DNA of 58,225 bases from Pseudomonadota bacterium (GCA_023419315.1 JAEZYE010000013.1:1-58225), one strand, 5' to 3'. Positions 1 through 8,632 are shown, counted from the stretch's first letter. Numbers and translations are program-made. Notes: generated by a model from the sequence alone, not told the origin.

Positions 1-112
1 GCAGGGCGCGAGATCCGGCGTGCGGCCCCTGCTGAATTACGGTGCGGCTACACCGAGGCGTTATCGGGCGCGCACGCCGGGTTCTCGGCCACTACAGTAG
101 GGAAGTTCAAAG

Positions 113-128
113 ACATAAGGCGTTAGGC
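113..128 (+). other. attC-like right half-site
   Basis: The bases ACATAAGGCGTTAGGC end in the integron core consensus GTTRRRY (GTTAGGC, 122-128) and stop four bases before the start codon at 133, where the junction of an inserted gene cassette would lie. A poorer copy of the same core (GCGTTATCG) sits near 56-64. The left half of this attC was not recognised, so the call rests on the core, its flank and its position. Confidence 0.45.
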
Positions 129-132
129 CGCT

Positions 133-459
133 ATGAAAGCAACAAAGCTTGCTCAACAAGAGGCGGCTTTACTTGCTGCACGCTATCCGCAACTTCCTGC
201 GGACTACATCTCCTACCTCGTCACTCACGGCTGGGGCGACACTCCAAATGGCAAGGTGCTTTACAACGGACCGTTAGCTCCCGAGGAAATTTACGGCTCC
301 GCGGCTGGATCGGCTGGGCTGCTGATTCTCGGTGATGATCTGGCTGGCTACTGCTTCGCTTATGATCCGAGCGCCAAGATTTACGGCGAGCTAGATCCGT
401 CCGGTCGCTGGGAGCCTTGGCAGAACGGTCGCGGCCTTAGCTCCTATGTCGCGGCCTAA
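133..459 (+). CDS. SMI1/KNR4 (SUKH) family protein, possible immunity protein
   Basis: This is a 108-residue protein. The N-terminal helix leads into LPADYISYLVTHGWG (about residues 21-35) and later GDDLAGYCFAYDPS and GELDPSGRWEPW, the layout of SUKH-fold proteins. Stand-alone SUKH proteins are commonly immunity proteins against contact-dependent or polymorphic toxins. No toxin gene is adjacent, so that role is inferred from the family only. The gene is bounded by an attC-like core just upstream and a GCCTAAC core overlapping its stop codon, so it is probably the content of an integron cassette. The start at 133 is the first ATG after the core. Confidence 0.75.
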   Translation: MKATKLAQQEAALLAARYPQLPADYISYLVTHGWGDTPNGKVLYNGPLAPEEIYGSAAGSAGLLILGDDLAGYCFAYDPSAKIYGELDPSGRWEPWQNGRGLSSYVAA

Positions 460-508
460 CAATCATTTAAGTAGGACTCACTCGTGAGTCGGATTAACAG
501 GCTTTGGC
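454..508 (+). repeat. attC-like integron recombination site, degenerate right end
   Basis: The site starts with GCCTAAC (454-460, consensus RYYYAAC), overlaps the stop of the SUKH gene, and contains a perfect hairpin GACTCAC-TC-GTGAGTC (475-490) flanked by TTAA on both sides. The right core should read GTTAGGC but reads CTTTGGC (502-508), so the site may be inactive. Length (about 55 bp) and layout fit short attC sites. Confidence 0.5.
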
Positions 509-613
509 GGATGTCCGCTTCTGGCCGGCAGCGGCCGTCGGGCCGGCGGGGCCGCTAGGGCCATGCTAACGTCCGTTTTCGACCCAAAGCGGTCGTACGG
601 GAACTCAAACGTC

Positions 614-880
614 ATGATCGAGCCATGTCAGCACTTAACCACTCTTCACTCCCAAGCAATGGCACTGGGTTGTAGGACCGGTGAGACGACCGAAGGCTGG
701 TCGAAGATCAACGTGGTAGTTGAGTTGCTCCCCAGCATGCCGTCCGCCCTGCGCGACGTTACAAGCTCGCTCCTAAGGCCGATTCGTTATTACGCTTCGC
801 CTCGCACTCCGCACAACCTTGCGGACGAAGGCTTCATTTGTGACGAGTGCAAGGTTGCCTTGAGTTTCCCAAAGCCCTAA
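614..880 (+). CDS. hypothetical protein (possible cassette ORF)
   Basis: This is an 88-residue open frame if started at the ATG at 614; the frame is open from 563, but the upstream part overlaps an intergenic inverted-repeat-like stretch. It carries an FICDEC motif near the C-terminus and no recognised domain. It follows the degenerate attC, as a further cassette gene would. No good ribosome binding site is visible and the protein may not be real. Confidence 0.3.
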   Translation: MIEPCQHLTTLHSQAMALGCRTGETTEGWSKINVVVELLPSMPSALRDVTSSLLRPIRYYASPRTPHNLADEGFICDECKVALSFPKP

Positions 881-1346
881 GTGGAATGACCGCTTCTGGC
901 CGAAAGCTGCCGCCGCCCCTTGGTGATTAGCAATGGCGCGGCCGCCTCTATCTTATTCGCTGTGCGCTATAGTGATTCGCGAACTCTAGCGGGTCCTTAA
1001 TATGAACTTGCCCGATATCAACCTGTTGGCATGCTTGCCAGTGCCAGCGGATGAAGAGAAGCAATGAGCGTATATTGGCTGGACTAGCCGATGTGGATGC
1101 AGATCGGACTATTCCTCACGAGCAGGTGATGGCGTGGGAGTAGTCCCTGCTTAGCCGAGCGAACAGCGCGAAGTGATGCGCGCTTGCGCCCATAGCGGAC
1201 GTCGCCTCAATTCACGGTCGCGAGCGGCCAAACGGCCTAGAAAAAGAGGCCGAAATTTCGGATCTTAGTAGCCAAATGCGCCTCATCACGCCCGCCGTCA
1301 CCAAAGCGTGATGACACGCAGTCAGTGTTCAGTGTCGCTGATGACG
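881..1346. other. 466 bp with no supported gene
   Basis: No convincing coding frame was found on either strand. The stretch holds sequence resembling integron spacer DNA (CCGCTTCTGGCCG at about 891 matches one near 518) and an inverted repeat at 1283-1314. Confidence 0.5.
1283..1314 (-). terminator. inverted repeat downstream of the BPSL0761 gene
   Basis: The arms TCATCACGC (1283-1291) and GCGTGATGA (1306-1314) pair over 9 bp around a 14-base loop. The repeat lies just beyond the end of the minus-strand gene at 1347-1631, so it may terminate it. There is no T-run. Confidence 0.3.
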
Positions 1347-1631
1347 CTACTTTCCATCAGGCCATCTGAGCCTTGTTGAATGTCGCAAGGGAGCGAAATC
1401 CCAGTCGCGCTCTTCGGGAAAAACCCGCTCCGGCGATGCCATCTGAATGCTGAGAACCGACTCTCTTAAGGACTCCACTATCCAGGAGACATCCTCAAGC
1501 GTCGGAAAATGTCTTGCGATCGTTACCGCTCTTCGCCTTAGAGGCAACGGAAGAGCTTCATCCTGACTAAGATCTATAAGAAAGCTGCCCGCCCAGAGCA
1601 AAGCTCTGGTTCTTTCGGTCTCCAGCGGCAT
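1347..1631 (-). CDS. BPSL0761 family protein
   Basis: This 94-residue protein opens with ERTRALLWAGSFLIDLSQDEALPL, continues RRRAVTIARHFPTLEDV and ends FAPLRHSTRLRWP. That is the recognisable layout of the short BPSL0761 family, found in many beta- and gammaproteobacteria and often on accessory elements. The function is unknown and there is no signal peptide or membrane segment. An attC-like half-site lies upstream on the same strand (1851-1870), so this gene may belong to an inverted cassette. Confidence 0.65.
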   Translation of the reverse strand: MPLETERTRALLWAGSFLIDLSQDEALPLPLRRRAVTIARHFPTLEDVSWIVESLRESVLSIQMASPERVFPEERDWDFAPLRHSTRLRWPDGK

Positions 1632-1850
1632 CCCGGGGCGTCCGTCGGCTCTGCCCGCATGTGAGCTGCAGCAAGGCGCGCGACGTTCTGCGTAGCTGAA
1701 GCTGAGAGCAAGCCCGCGAGATTATATAAGCACCTGATTCTTATGACTTAGTTGAACGGCGTGGCGTAGCTAGCGCCATATGGCTATCAGCCAATCGGCA
1801 ACCAGCGCCTTATGCCTTTCATTCACTAGACGGACAGGTCACCCATATCG

Positions 1851-1870
1851 ACCTAACGCCTGAGCCACGG
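1851..1870 (-). other. attC-like half-site, inverted
   Basis: Read on the minus strand, 1870 to 1851 gives GGCTCAGGCGTTAGGT, matching the usual right end of attC sites (TCAGGCGTTAGRY). The orientation would place the minus-strand BPSL0761 gene in the cassette that follows it. The partner half was not identified. Confidence 0.35.
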
Positions 1871-1928
1871 TGCTGACCACTAGCGCCTTTTGGCCGAACC
1901 CACACGTTTTTTTTCAGGGACGAATCGG

Positions 1929-2381
1929 ATGGTCTTCGAAAGGACGCAGAAAACGAAGCTCATCCCACAGGGACGCATTTCCCTGTGGCGCTATACCGAG
2001 AACGCGCGAAATTATCCCGGTTGGCATCTCAATGTGGATGTCGAAGGCGGCCAATTTCTGTGCAACCTTCTCGACGGTTTTCTCGCTGGAGGAGTCGGTC
2101 CCCGCGCGATACGGATTACGCCGCCGACGTCGAAGCAATTGAGCGTGCCCAACAATCGCGTTGGGCGCGCGGCGTGGTTCGCGCCGACAGAGTGGGTATT
2201 GGTCCCAGATGCGAATCTTGGCACCTGGCTGTTTCCGTCCGCCCCTTCAGAAGCGATGCTGACCTTGGGAGCGGAGTACATTCCGCCTCTGCGGAAAGGC
2301 ATCGCGGGCTTGCTGGCGGGTCAAGGCGACTATGCCATCGGCAACACGCGCTCGCGTGATGTGCTCTGGTTCTGGTGGTAA
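1929..2381 (+). CDS. hypothetical protein
   Basis: This is 150 residues from the ATG at 1929; the frame is open from 1890. The sequence looks globular and is rich in Trp and aromatic residues, for example RISLWRYTENARNYPGWHLNVDVEG and an ENARNYPGWH stretch near the N-terminus, which suggests a small cytosolic beta-rich protein. No family was recognised. The next gene starts 8 bases after its stop, so the two are probably co-transcribed. Confidence 0.5.
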   Translation: MVFERTQKTKLIPQGRISLWRYTENARNYPGWHLNVDVEGGQFLCNLLDGFLAGGVGPRAIRITPPTSKQLSVPNNRVGRAAWFAPTEWVLVPDANLGTWLFPSAPSEAMLTLGAEYIPPLRKGIAGLLAGQGDYAIGNTRSRDVLWFWW

Positions 2382-2388
2382 ATCACGT

Positions 2389-2841
2389 ATGGAAGGCGTA
2401 TTCAAGCTGCTCTGGATCATTGTGCTTGTTGCGGTTTGCGTCGCGACCGTGATTCGTGCTCGACGCTCACGCGAGCGCATCAACCAGAGTTTCGCCCGGA
2501 TGCGTTTTGATACTCCAAACGGCACGGTGACGGGCGCGGATCTCGTCATCATCAGCAAGCGGCAGCGCTTCATCGGAGCGATGTACGAGCAACGCGCTGT
2601 CCCGGGTGCTCCAAGAATGCCATCCGATGCGTTCTGGTTCTGCTTCGGACCTGGACCGAGTTACTTCCTCGCTATTCCCATGTTCGAGCGTCGATGGGAA
2701 GGTGACAGCATCGAGTGGATCCAGAGGTCACTGACTCGAGATCGTTTCCGTGCCGCTCTTTTGGGTGATCGCAAAGCGCTTCGAAAGCTCGATGAGCTGG
2801 AAGCTCGCAACACGGCGATTCGGCAATCCACCCGGGCGTGA
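2389..2841 (+). CDS. hypothetical single-pass membrane protein
   Basis: From the ATG at 2389 this is 150 residues: one N-terminal transmembrane helix (LLWIIVLVAVCVATVIRA, about 6-23), a basic RRSRER stop-transfer, then a cytosolic domain ending in a charged helix (LLGDRKALRKLDELEARN). No family was recognised. It lies 8 bases after the preceding hypothetical gene, and the pair resembles a small unit of the toxin/immunity or cassette type, but nothing in the sequence proves that. Confidence 0.5.
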   Translation: MEGVFKLLWIIVLVAVCVATVIRARRSRERINQSFARMRFDTPNGTVTGADLVIISKRQRFIGAMYEQRAVPGAPRMPSDAFWFCFGPGPSYFLAIPMFERRWEGDSIEWIQRSLTRDRFRAALLGDRKALRKLDELEARNTAIRQSTRA

Positions 2842-3030
2842 TTGGTCAGCCGAAGACCGGGTATGAATCTCCGAGGCGGACGCATGCGAGGCGCACACAC
2901 GCAACTGATTGCGCGCACTTCCAGTAACGCGAAGCTGTAAACCCAGCGGCTTCCTCGCAGGTCAGGGCGATCCCGCTTACCGCAACCCGTGCTGCCTGGC
3001 TGCGATGAGCTCGACGCAGCGGCGCACGGT

Positions 3031-4464
3031 TCATGCATGCCCGACAGGCGATTCCAGCAGCGTGGCCCCGTCCTTCGTGGCGATCCAATCACTTGGACCT
3101 GTTGCATCGTGCGCAACGCCCGGAATAACGCCCTCGCTGTCGTGGCGACGCCGCAACGACTGCAGTCGCTTCCACGCGCCTCCGGAGAAGCAGCGTGGCA
3201 CGGCCCCCGGCCGTCCTTCGAGGTCGACCTCGTTGATGTAGTGCCCGGTCGAACGGATGGACAACTCGTCATACAGCGCTGCCAGCCAATCGCGATTCCG
3301 CATGTCGTCGCTCTCGTCATTCCATTGCGCGTAAGTCGAAACAAAGAACTTTCCCCTGACTGAAAACGCCGCGTCCGGGTACGCGTGCGCGGGACGGGGA
3401 ATCAGCAACGAGAACGTAACCGGTGAAGGCCGATCCCCGAAAACCGAGAGCAGGGTCCGCGATGCCGATTCCACGTCATCCGTCATTATGTTGTCCGTGC
3501 GATAGCGACGGGACACCATCACCTGATGCGCCTGGTCGTATATGGGTTGAAACCCACGAAGCTCGCGCTCGTCGATTTCCTTTCCTGTCCAAGCAGAAAG
3601 TAAGGAGAACAGCTCGCCGTGCAATGCACGAGCGTCTTCCCGCGTGTCACAGAATGCCGTTGCACTGAGCGATGCGCTCAGTTCCTCGCCGCCGGCCAGT
3701 GCGACCATGACCTGAAGCCGCGTGTCGCCGGCGCGCTCCGAGATTGCGCGCAGTACCGGCGCAATGTGCCGGGGATCGAATCGGTAGCTGCGCGCCAGAA
3801 TCTGCCTGGGAGCGGGCCAGCATTTGAGATGGAAGCCGATCACCACGAAGAACAGACAGGGGCCGCCCCCTCTCGCAGCCCAGAAACAGTCGCTGTTCTG
3901 GCTCGCATCGGCATGCAGAATCCGGCCATCCGCTGTCACCAGATCCACCGCCTCCACATTGAATGTGCTCATGCCGCCCCAAGCATCGCAGTTGATCCCC
4001 AATCCTCCTCCCAACAGAAAGCCGCTCAGACCCACACTGCCCCCATGACCGGTCGGGAAAGCCAGTCGATGCGGTTCCAGCGCCTCGGTCAACTGCGCAC
4101 TGGTGACGCCCGGCCCGGCAACGGCGATCTGCTGTTCCGCGTGGATCTCAAGATGATCCAGCAGCGAAAGATCGAGCAGGATTCCGCCGTTCTGGAGGAA
4201 GATTCCCGAGTAGCTGTGCCCGGTTCCCTTCACCGAAACGCGAAGGCCATGCGTACGCGCGAAGCCGATCGTCTTCACCACATCGGAAACGGAGCCGGCG
4301 CGGACGATGTATTCGGGATACCGCGCGAACCGGCGCCCGTTCCACGCTGCACCGTAATACCACCCGGCGTACTCCGCATGATGGCGGGACCTGACCTTGC
4401 CATCCAGGCACCGCGAGAACGCGCGGAAATCATCGGGTCTGCTGTTGGAATGCTGCGGTTCCAT
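3031..4464 (-). CDS. FAD-binding oxidoreductase, berberine-bridge type
   Basis: This 477-residue protein has the PCMH-type FAD domain followed by a BBE C-terminus. KGTGHSYSG near residue 83 carries the His that in this family can bind FAD covalently, and GHGGSVGLSGFLLGGGLG (about 140-157) is the pyrophosphate loop. The Cys used by bicovalent members is not obvious (WGGMSTFNV instead). The end contains the BBE motif HYINEVDLEG. Such enzymes oxidise alcohols, sugars or natural products. The start at 4464 is chosen over one 24 bases upstream because GAGGAG precedes it. It overlaps the end of the GNAT-like gene by 35 bases and is the last gene of a minus-strand set; the substrate is unknown. Confidence 0.8.
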   Translation of the reverse strand: MEPQHSNSRPDDFRAFSRCLDGKVRSRHHAEYAGWYYGAAWNGRRFARYPEYIVRAGSVSDVVKTIGFARTHGLRVSVKGTGHSYSGIFLQNGGILLDLSLLDHLEIHAEQQIAVAGPGVTSAQLTEALEPHRLAFPTGHGGSVGLSGFLLGGGLGINCDAWGGMSTFNVEAVDLVTADGRILHADASQNSDCFWAARGGGPCLFFVVIGFHLKCWPAPRQILARSYRFDPRHIAPVLRAISERAGDTRLQVMVALAGGEELSASLSATAFCDTREDARALHGELFSLLSAWTGKEIDERELRGFQPIYDQAHQVMVSRRYRTDNIMTDDVESASRTLLSVFGDRPSPVTFSLLIPRPAHAYPDAAFSVRGKFFVSTYAQWNDESDDMRNRDWLAALYDELSIRSTGHYINEVDLEGRPGAVPRCFSGGAWKRLQSLRRRHDSEGVIPGVAHDATGPSDWIATKDGATLLESPVGHA

Positions 4465-5522
4465 GGCTTGCTCCTCGCGGGGGTCCAATGTCAGGGAGGC
4501 GGTGCACGGCCGCCGGTATCGCGCGGGTGGCCGAGTAGAGCGGCAACGGCTTCAGGCCGAGCCGCGTTTTGATTCGATCATTCAGGCGTCCCGCCTCGAT
4601 AACTTCGATCCCGTGCGCGAACGCCCATCGGTATGCGTGCGCAAAGCTGATCGCGTAGGGGCTGTACGCCGTGATGTCGTACCTCATTCCCGCAGACCAG
4701 ACGTAGAAAGTGCGCCGATGCAGGAAGCATACGAAACCGCCCGCAATGCTTCCCTCAGACTCGACGAGAATGAGGCGCACCGGATCCCCGCAGATTCTGG
4801 TGAAGCGCGCGAGCGCGACGGCAGGGCAGTACTGCGGTGTGCCGTTCTTCGCGGTGGTTCGTTGGCAAAGCCGCGCCAGTTCTTCCAGGCGTTCATCGAA
4901 TGGGGGCTCGATCAACGAAACCCCGTCACCGCCCGCATCAAACTTCCGAAGCTGGCGATTCAGTTCCTGGCGTCCGTCACGTCCGAGGTTCTGCAGCAAT
5001 GCGTCGAAGTTCCGCACGTGTGCCAGCTCTAGGCGATACCGATCGACAAGATGGCGGATGACCAGTTGCCCATCCGCATCGAGAGCGTGTGGGCCGGCCA
5101 CGTTGAGCAAGCCAACATGCTGCGCGCCGACCGCCGAAGCCAGCTCTCTCAATGCAGCAATCATCTCGTGCAATGCACTGGTTCCGGGCGCACACACCAC
5201 CTGGCTGTCGAAGCAATGCATGACGTGGCTGAAAAGTCCGCGCTGGCCTTGGCCGCCTTCGATCTTCGCCGTGCGCGAGCAGGCCGAGCGGATCGACTGC
5301 GTCCACCGACTGGAGATAGGCGGGGAGGAATCCGACGAGTCGACCGTTGTCCCGCGCGAGGAGATAGTAGACAGCGTGCACCGGCAACAGCGGTGAGCGT
5401 TCCGCGGCGCGAAGGAATCCCGGATGGTAGAAATATGGCGCCTCGCTCGATTCAAAGAGACGCCGGTACTCGTCCTCATCGATCGCGTCGAACGAATGCA
5501 TCACTTGCACTTCAATGGACAT
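4430..5522 (-). pseudogene. GNAT / FemAB-like acyltransferase, frameshifted
   Basis: Two overlapping frames together make one protein. The N-terminal part (from 5522, MSIEVQVMHSFDAIDE... to LGLLAHGEDR) has the opening of peptidogalycan-type/CelD-like acetyltransferases (YFYHPGFLRAAE, LVGFLPAYLQS). The C-terminal part, in another frame from about 5265, continues GLFSHVMHCFDSQVVC and ends with the GNAT-like AHGIEVIEAGRLNDRIKTRLGLKPLPLYS. The full span is 1093 bp, which is 3 x 364 + 1, so one base has been gained or lost near 5255-5275. An AAGGG lies before the start. Either the gene is broken or the base is a sequencing error. It lies between the methyltransferase and the FAD oxidoreductase on the same strand. 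Confidence 0.7.
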
Positions 5523-5641
5523 GGAGATTCCCTTCGAAGAGGGGAGTTCGGCATGTGGGTATCAGGTGCAGCGGGCGCGCGGCGTCGGCTCGTCATCACT
5601 GCTCTCGCTGTGGGACATGCGTGATCAGCGCAGGGAAGTCA

Positions 5642-6394
5642 CTACGCTTTCCGGCACTGCAATATCGAGGCGTGCGGCTTCGCGACGTAAGCGCGCAGTG
5701 CGTCGGCCACTTCAGCCGCGTCGCATGCGGGGTCAAGTCTGGGGTTGCTCCATGACAGCGAGATGGCGCCGGCCTTCTCGAGAGATGTGCCGATCGCGTC
5801 TTCGGACCAGTACCAGGCGTAGACGCTCGCATCGTGCTGGCCATAACGCAGATCCAGGCGCACGCGGCCTCCATCCCGGTATGGATCATGCGGATCATCC
5901 GGCGTCAGCGTGAAGCCGCACGGCGCGTAGTAGGCAGGGTCAGACGCATAGCGCGCGTGGATGGGAAGCGCGATCAGCCTTCCACCCGGGCGGAGCGGCG
6001 CCATCATCTCCGCGCACATCCGGTCCAGTTCACTGACTGAAGTTGCGTACGGGAGTACATACACCGCCAGCACCACGTCGAACATGCCGTCGCATTCCGG
6101 TCCAAGCATGGAACGGAAATCGATGGATATTCCGGCGCGCTCGGCACTCTGCCGGGCGTAGTCGAGCATGCCTTCCGCGAGGTCGTATCCCACTACGCGC
6201 CGCGCGCCCGCCGCGCTCATGACGCGCGCATAGAACCCGCTGCCGCAGCCGTAGTCGACGACGTCAAGGCCCGCCAGCGATCCCAGTGCGGATTTCACGC
6301 TCGGCGTTTCGATGCATCTCCGGAACGGCCATGTGGCCAGGTCGTCATAGAGTTCGCCGAGCTGGTCGAACTGATGCGCGGATTCCTTGCTCAT
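5642..6394 (-). CDS. class I SAM-dependent methyltransferase
   Basis: This is a 250-residue protein. Motif I is VVDYGCGSGFYAR (45-57), followed by VVGYDLAEGML and later LRPGGRLIALPIHARY, the standard Rossmann methyltransferase order. The N-terminus (FDQLGELYDDL) and overall length resemble the small-molecule methyltransferases related to toxoflavin ToxA, but no other toxoflavin gene is nearby. GGGAG stands before the ATG. It is the first gene of a minus-strand set with the GNAT-like and FAD oxidoreductase genes; the set looks like tailoring enzymes for an unidentified product. Confidence 0.8.
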   Translation of the reverse strand: MSKESAHQFDQLGELYDDLATWPFRRCIETPSVKSALGSLAGLDVVDYGCGSGFYARVMSAAGARRVVGYDLAEGMLDYARQSAERAGISIDFRSMLGPECDGMFDVVLAVYVLPYATSVSELDRMCAEMMAPLRPGGRLIALPIHARYASDPAYYAPCGFTLTPDDPHDPYRDGGRVRLDLRYGQHDASVYAWYWSEDAIGTSLEKAGAISLSWSNPRLDPACDAAEVADALRAYVAKPHASILQCRKA

Positions 6395-6855
6395 CGGTTG
6401 CTCCCTGTTCGCAGGCTGAGTCCTTCAAGGCGAGGGCGCAGATGCTGGACAAGGCGGCGATGTTATTCCGTGATATCGGTCTTGAAACCCCGGCCATCCG
6501 ATGTGCGGTATCCCCGTGGACGCGGTCATTGGAAGAAGCGCTTTGGATATCAGTACGCGGCAGGTTCTGCTCGGGCTGATGCTCCGAGTCCGAAGGTGCG
6601 CGGCGGCATGTCGGGTCGAAAAATGCGGACCGGTTGAATAGGTAGATATACCTAAAAATCTCTGCCACTTCTTCGAATACAGATCGTGAAGGCCGAATGG
6701 CAGACTGAAGTGAAAGGACTCACTTCAGAACTTCTGCATCTCGCAACAGCAAGTGGATGCCCCGGGGAAACCTGCTTCCTGGCTTGGCTCACGTGTGTGG
6801 TTCGGTCGCTTCTGGTGCGTTCGATGTCCGTGATTTGAAAGCCCGAGGAGCACGT
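6395..6855. other. 461 bp intergenic region before the envelope gene run
   Basis: It separates the divergent methyltransferase and outer-membrane protein genes. No gene is supported. It contains the inverted repeat at 6639-6654 and presumably both promoters. Confidence 0.5.
6639..6654. promoter_or_regulatory. inverted repeat TAGGTA-GATA-TACCTA, possible regulator site
   Basis: A perfect 6-bp inverted repeat with a 4-base spacer, about 200 bases upstream of the first envelope gene. A single TACCTAA half is also found near 13020 upstream of the histidine kinase. The spacing would suit a dimeric NarL/FixJ-type regulator, and one is encoded at 14765. The link is inference. Confidence 0.3.
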
Positions 6856-7602
6856 ATGCGTACCCATTCACGTCTGTCCCCATCACTCTTTGCCGCAGTC
6901 GGCCTGGTGCTTGCCGGGCAGGCCCAGGCCCAGGCCGAGGATTGGTCCTGGACCGTCGAGCCCTATGTATGGGCGGTCAAGATCGGAACGGACGTGCGCA
7001 CGGATGTCCCGCCGATCGAAGGCTCCAGCGAGATGAACTTCAAGGACATCATCGATCACCTCGACGGGTCCATCCAAGTGAACGCGGAAGGCCGCACCGA
7101 TCAGCAGGGCGTCTTTGTCGACTTCACCTATCTCGGCATTTCCGATACGCGCAACGGCAACTTCGCCACGACGGAATCGGATCTCGATACGCGCCTGCTG
7201 GAAGCCGCGTGGTTCTGGACGCCCGGCATGCAGCGTGATCGAGGCCTCGATATTTTCGCGGGTGTCCGCTACCTGGATGCGGATATCAAGGTGGCCGTGG
7301 ATCCGAACAATCCCGTCTTCCAGGACCGCGTGCTCGATGTCGGCGACAGCTATCTCGATGCGATGTTCGGCGGGCGCTACACCTGGGCACCGTCGGAGAA
7401 ATGGCGCATCACCGCGCGGGCCGATGGTTCCGTCGGGCAGACCGAAGGGTCATGGAACGTCGCCCTGCAGGCACGTTACCAGCTGGGGCCCGGCGCGTTG
7501 TCGTTCGGATACCGCCATCTGGAAATCGATATCGAGACCGGCGGCGTACGCACGGATCTGACGATGGACGGCCCCCTGGTCGGTTACGCATTCAAGTTCT
7601 GA
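6856..7602 (+). CDS. outer-membrane beta-barrel protein
   Basis: This is 248 residues from the ATG at 6856, chosen because GAGGAG stands 5 bases upstream and a signal peptide follows (hydrophobic LFAAVGLVLAG, then AQAQAE). The mature part alternates polar and aromatic residues in short strands (WSWTVEPYVWAVKIG, FVDFTYLGIS, LSFGYRHLEID) and ends in F (YAFKF), as bacterial outer-membrane barrels do. The exact family was not fixed. It begins a plus-strand run with a second barrel protein, a patatin phospholipase, a DUF2092 protein and a His/Asp-rich protein. Confidence 0.7.
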   Translation: MRTHSRLSPSLFAAVGLVLAGQAQAQAEDWSWTVEPYVWAVKIGTDVRTDVPPIEGSSEMNFKDIIDHLDGSIQVNAEGRTDQQGVFVDFTYLGISDTRNGNFATTESDLDTRLLEAAWFWTPGMQRDRGLDIFAGVRYLDADIKVAVDPNNPVFQDRVLDVGDSYLDAMFGGRYTWAPSEKWRITARADGSVGQTEGSWNVALQARYQLGPGALSFGYRHLEIDIETGGVRTDLTMDGPLVGYAFKF

Positions 7603-7632
7603 AACAGCGGCAACGCGTCGATGTCCGATGTC

Positions 7633-7658
7633 TGCGAGCCGCCCGAAAGCGGCTCGCA
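7633..7658 (+). terminator. hairpin terminator after the first barrel gene
   Basis: Perfect 10-bp stem TGCGAGCCGC / GCGGCTCGCA with a CCGAAA loop and no T-run. It may only partly terminate transcription within the run. Confidence 0.6.
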
Positions 7659-7765
7659 TCGCAACGGGGGCAGCGCTTGAGAGGCCGGCGTCGTCAACAG
7701 ACATCGGAGCCCGGGCGCGGACGCGGTGGAGTTCAAATCTGGCGAATCATGGCGCGGAGAGTGCA

Positions 7766-8563
7766 ATGCAATCGAGTTTCCTGAGCGGCGAACACCGATA
7801 TCCCTCCGCCCGAACGTGGGCGCTTCTGTTCTCCCTGGCGGTGTGCGGCGGGGTCCATGCGCAGGAAGCGCAGGAGACGCCCAACAACGGCACCGATCCG
7901 ACGCGGTTGACCACCACGGCCGTGCTGGCGTACGAGTACAACGATCTGCAGAACGACCAGTCCCGGCATGCACCGCGCGTGGATCTGACCGTTCCCTTCG
8001 GTGAGAAGAAGGACTACAGCGTCCGCCTGCGTGTTCCGGTGGTCCGCAATGACGTTGTGGGGGACAACAGCTTCGGCCTGGGCGATGTGTCCCTGATGGG
8101 TACGCATGTATTCGGTCTGACGCGCACGCGCGGCATGGTCGTGCAGGGCGAACTGATCTTCGACAGTGCCGAGCGACCGGAACTGGGAACCGGCAGGAAC
8201 GTATTCAAGGGCACCTTCATCTACGCGCGCTTCCTGCCGAAAGGAATTTTCGCGCCTGCCCTGGTGCAGAGCATCGACGCCGGTGGCGATTCCGATCGGA
8301 CGAAAGTGAACGCAACCACGCTCGACTTCTACTACGTGCCGAAGTTTGCCAATCCCAGGATCTTCATGACCATCGATCCGGCGTTGAACTTTGATTGGGA
8401 GAATGATCGCGAGTACGCCAGCCTGGCCGTAACGGCCGGCAGCGCGGTCGGCAAGGCGTTTGGTGGCATCGCCCAGGTCTACATCAAGCCCACCGTGCTT
8501 GCTGGCGCGGATCGTCCGGGCGACTGGAGTGTGGAACTGGGCGTCAAGGTACTCGGCTTCTGA
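7766..8563 (+). CDS. exported outer-membrane beta-barrel-like protein
   Basis: This is 265 residues from the ATG at 7766, with GGAGAG just upstream. A signal peptide (WALLFSLAVCGGVHAQ) is followed by strands with alternating hydrophobicity (YSVRLRVPVVRND, TFIYARFLPKG, LDFYYVPKFAN), ending WSVELGVKVLGF with terminal Phe. It resembles proteins annotated as putative transporters or MetA-pathway phenol-degradation-like barrels, but no firm family was identified. It lies 70 bases before the patatin gene and probably shares its transcript. Confidence 0.65.
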   Translation: MQSSFLSGEHRYPSARTWALLFSLAVCGGVHAQEAQETPNNGTDPTRLTTTAVLAYEYNDLQNDQSRHAPRVDLTVPFGEKKDYSVRLRVPVVRNDVVGDNSFGLGDVSLMGTHVFGLTRTRGMVVQGELIFDSAERPELGTGRNVFKGTFIYARFLPKGIFAPALVQSIDAGGDSDRTKVNATTLDFYYVPKFANPRIFMTIDPALNFDWENDREYASLAVTAGSAVGKAFGGIAQVYIKPTVLAGADRPGDWSVELGVKVLGF

Positions 8564-8632
8564 TTGCCGAATCCGCGTGGTTCTGCATTCACGGCAGGGA
8601 CGCCTTTCTTCTTCTCTTGCCAACTTCGAACA

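Noticed and set aside
563..600. ATTAACG-like inverted sequence as an active attC
   Set aside because: The bases around 569-595 show a short GGTCG/CGACC-type inverted repeat, but neither end has the required RYYYAAC and GTTRRRY cores in the right place.
5642..6394. Reading the methyltransferase as part of a toxoflavin pathway
   Set aside because: Only N-terminal resemblance to ToxA is seen; no GTP cyclohydrolase, deaminase or other toxoflavin gene is near.
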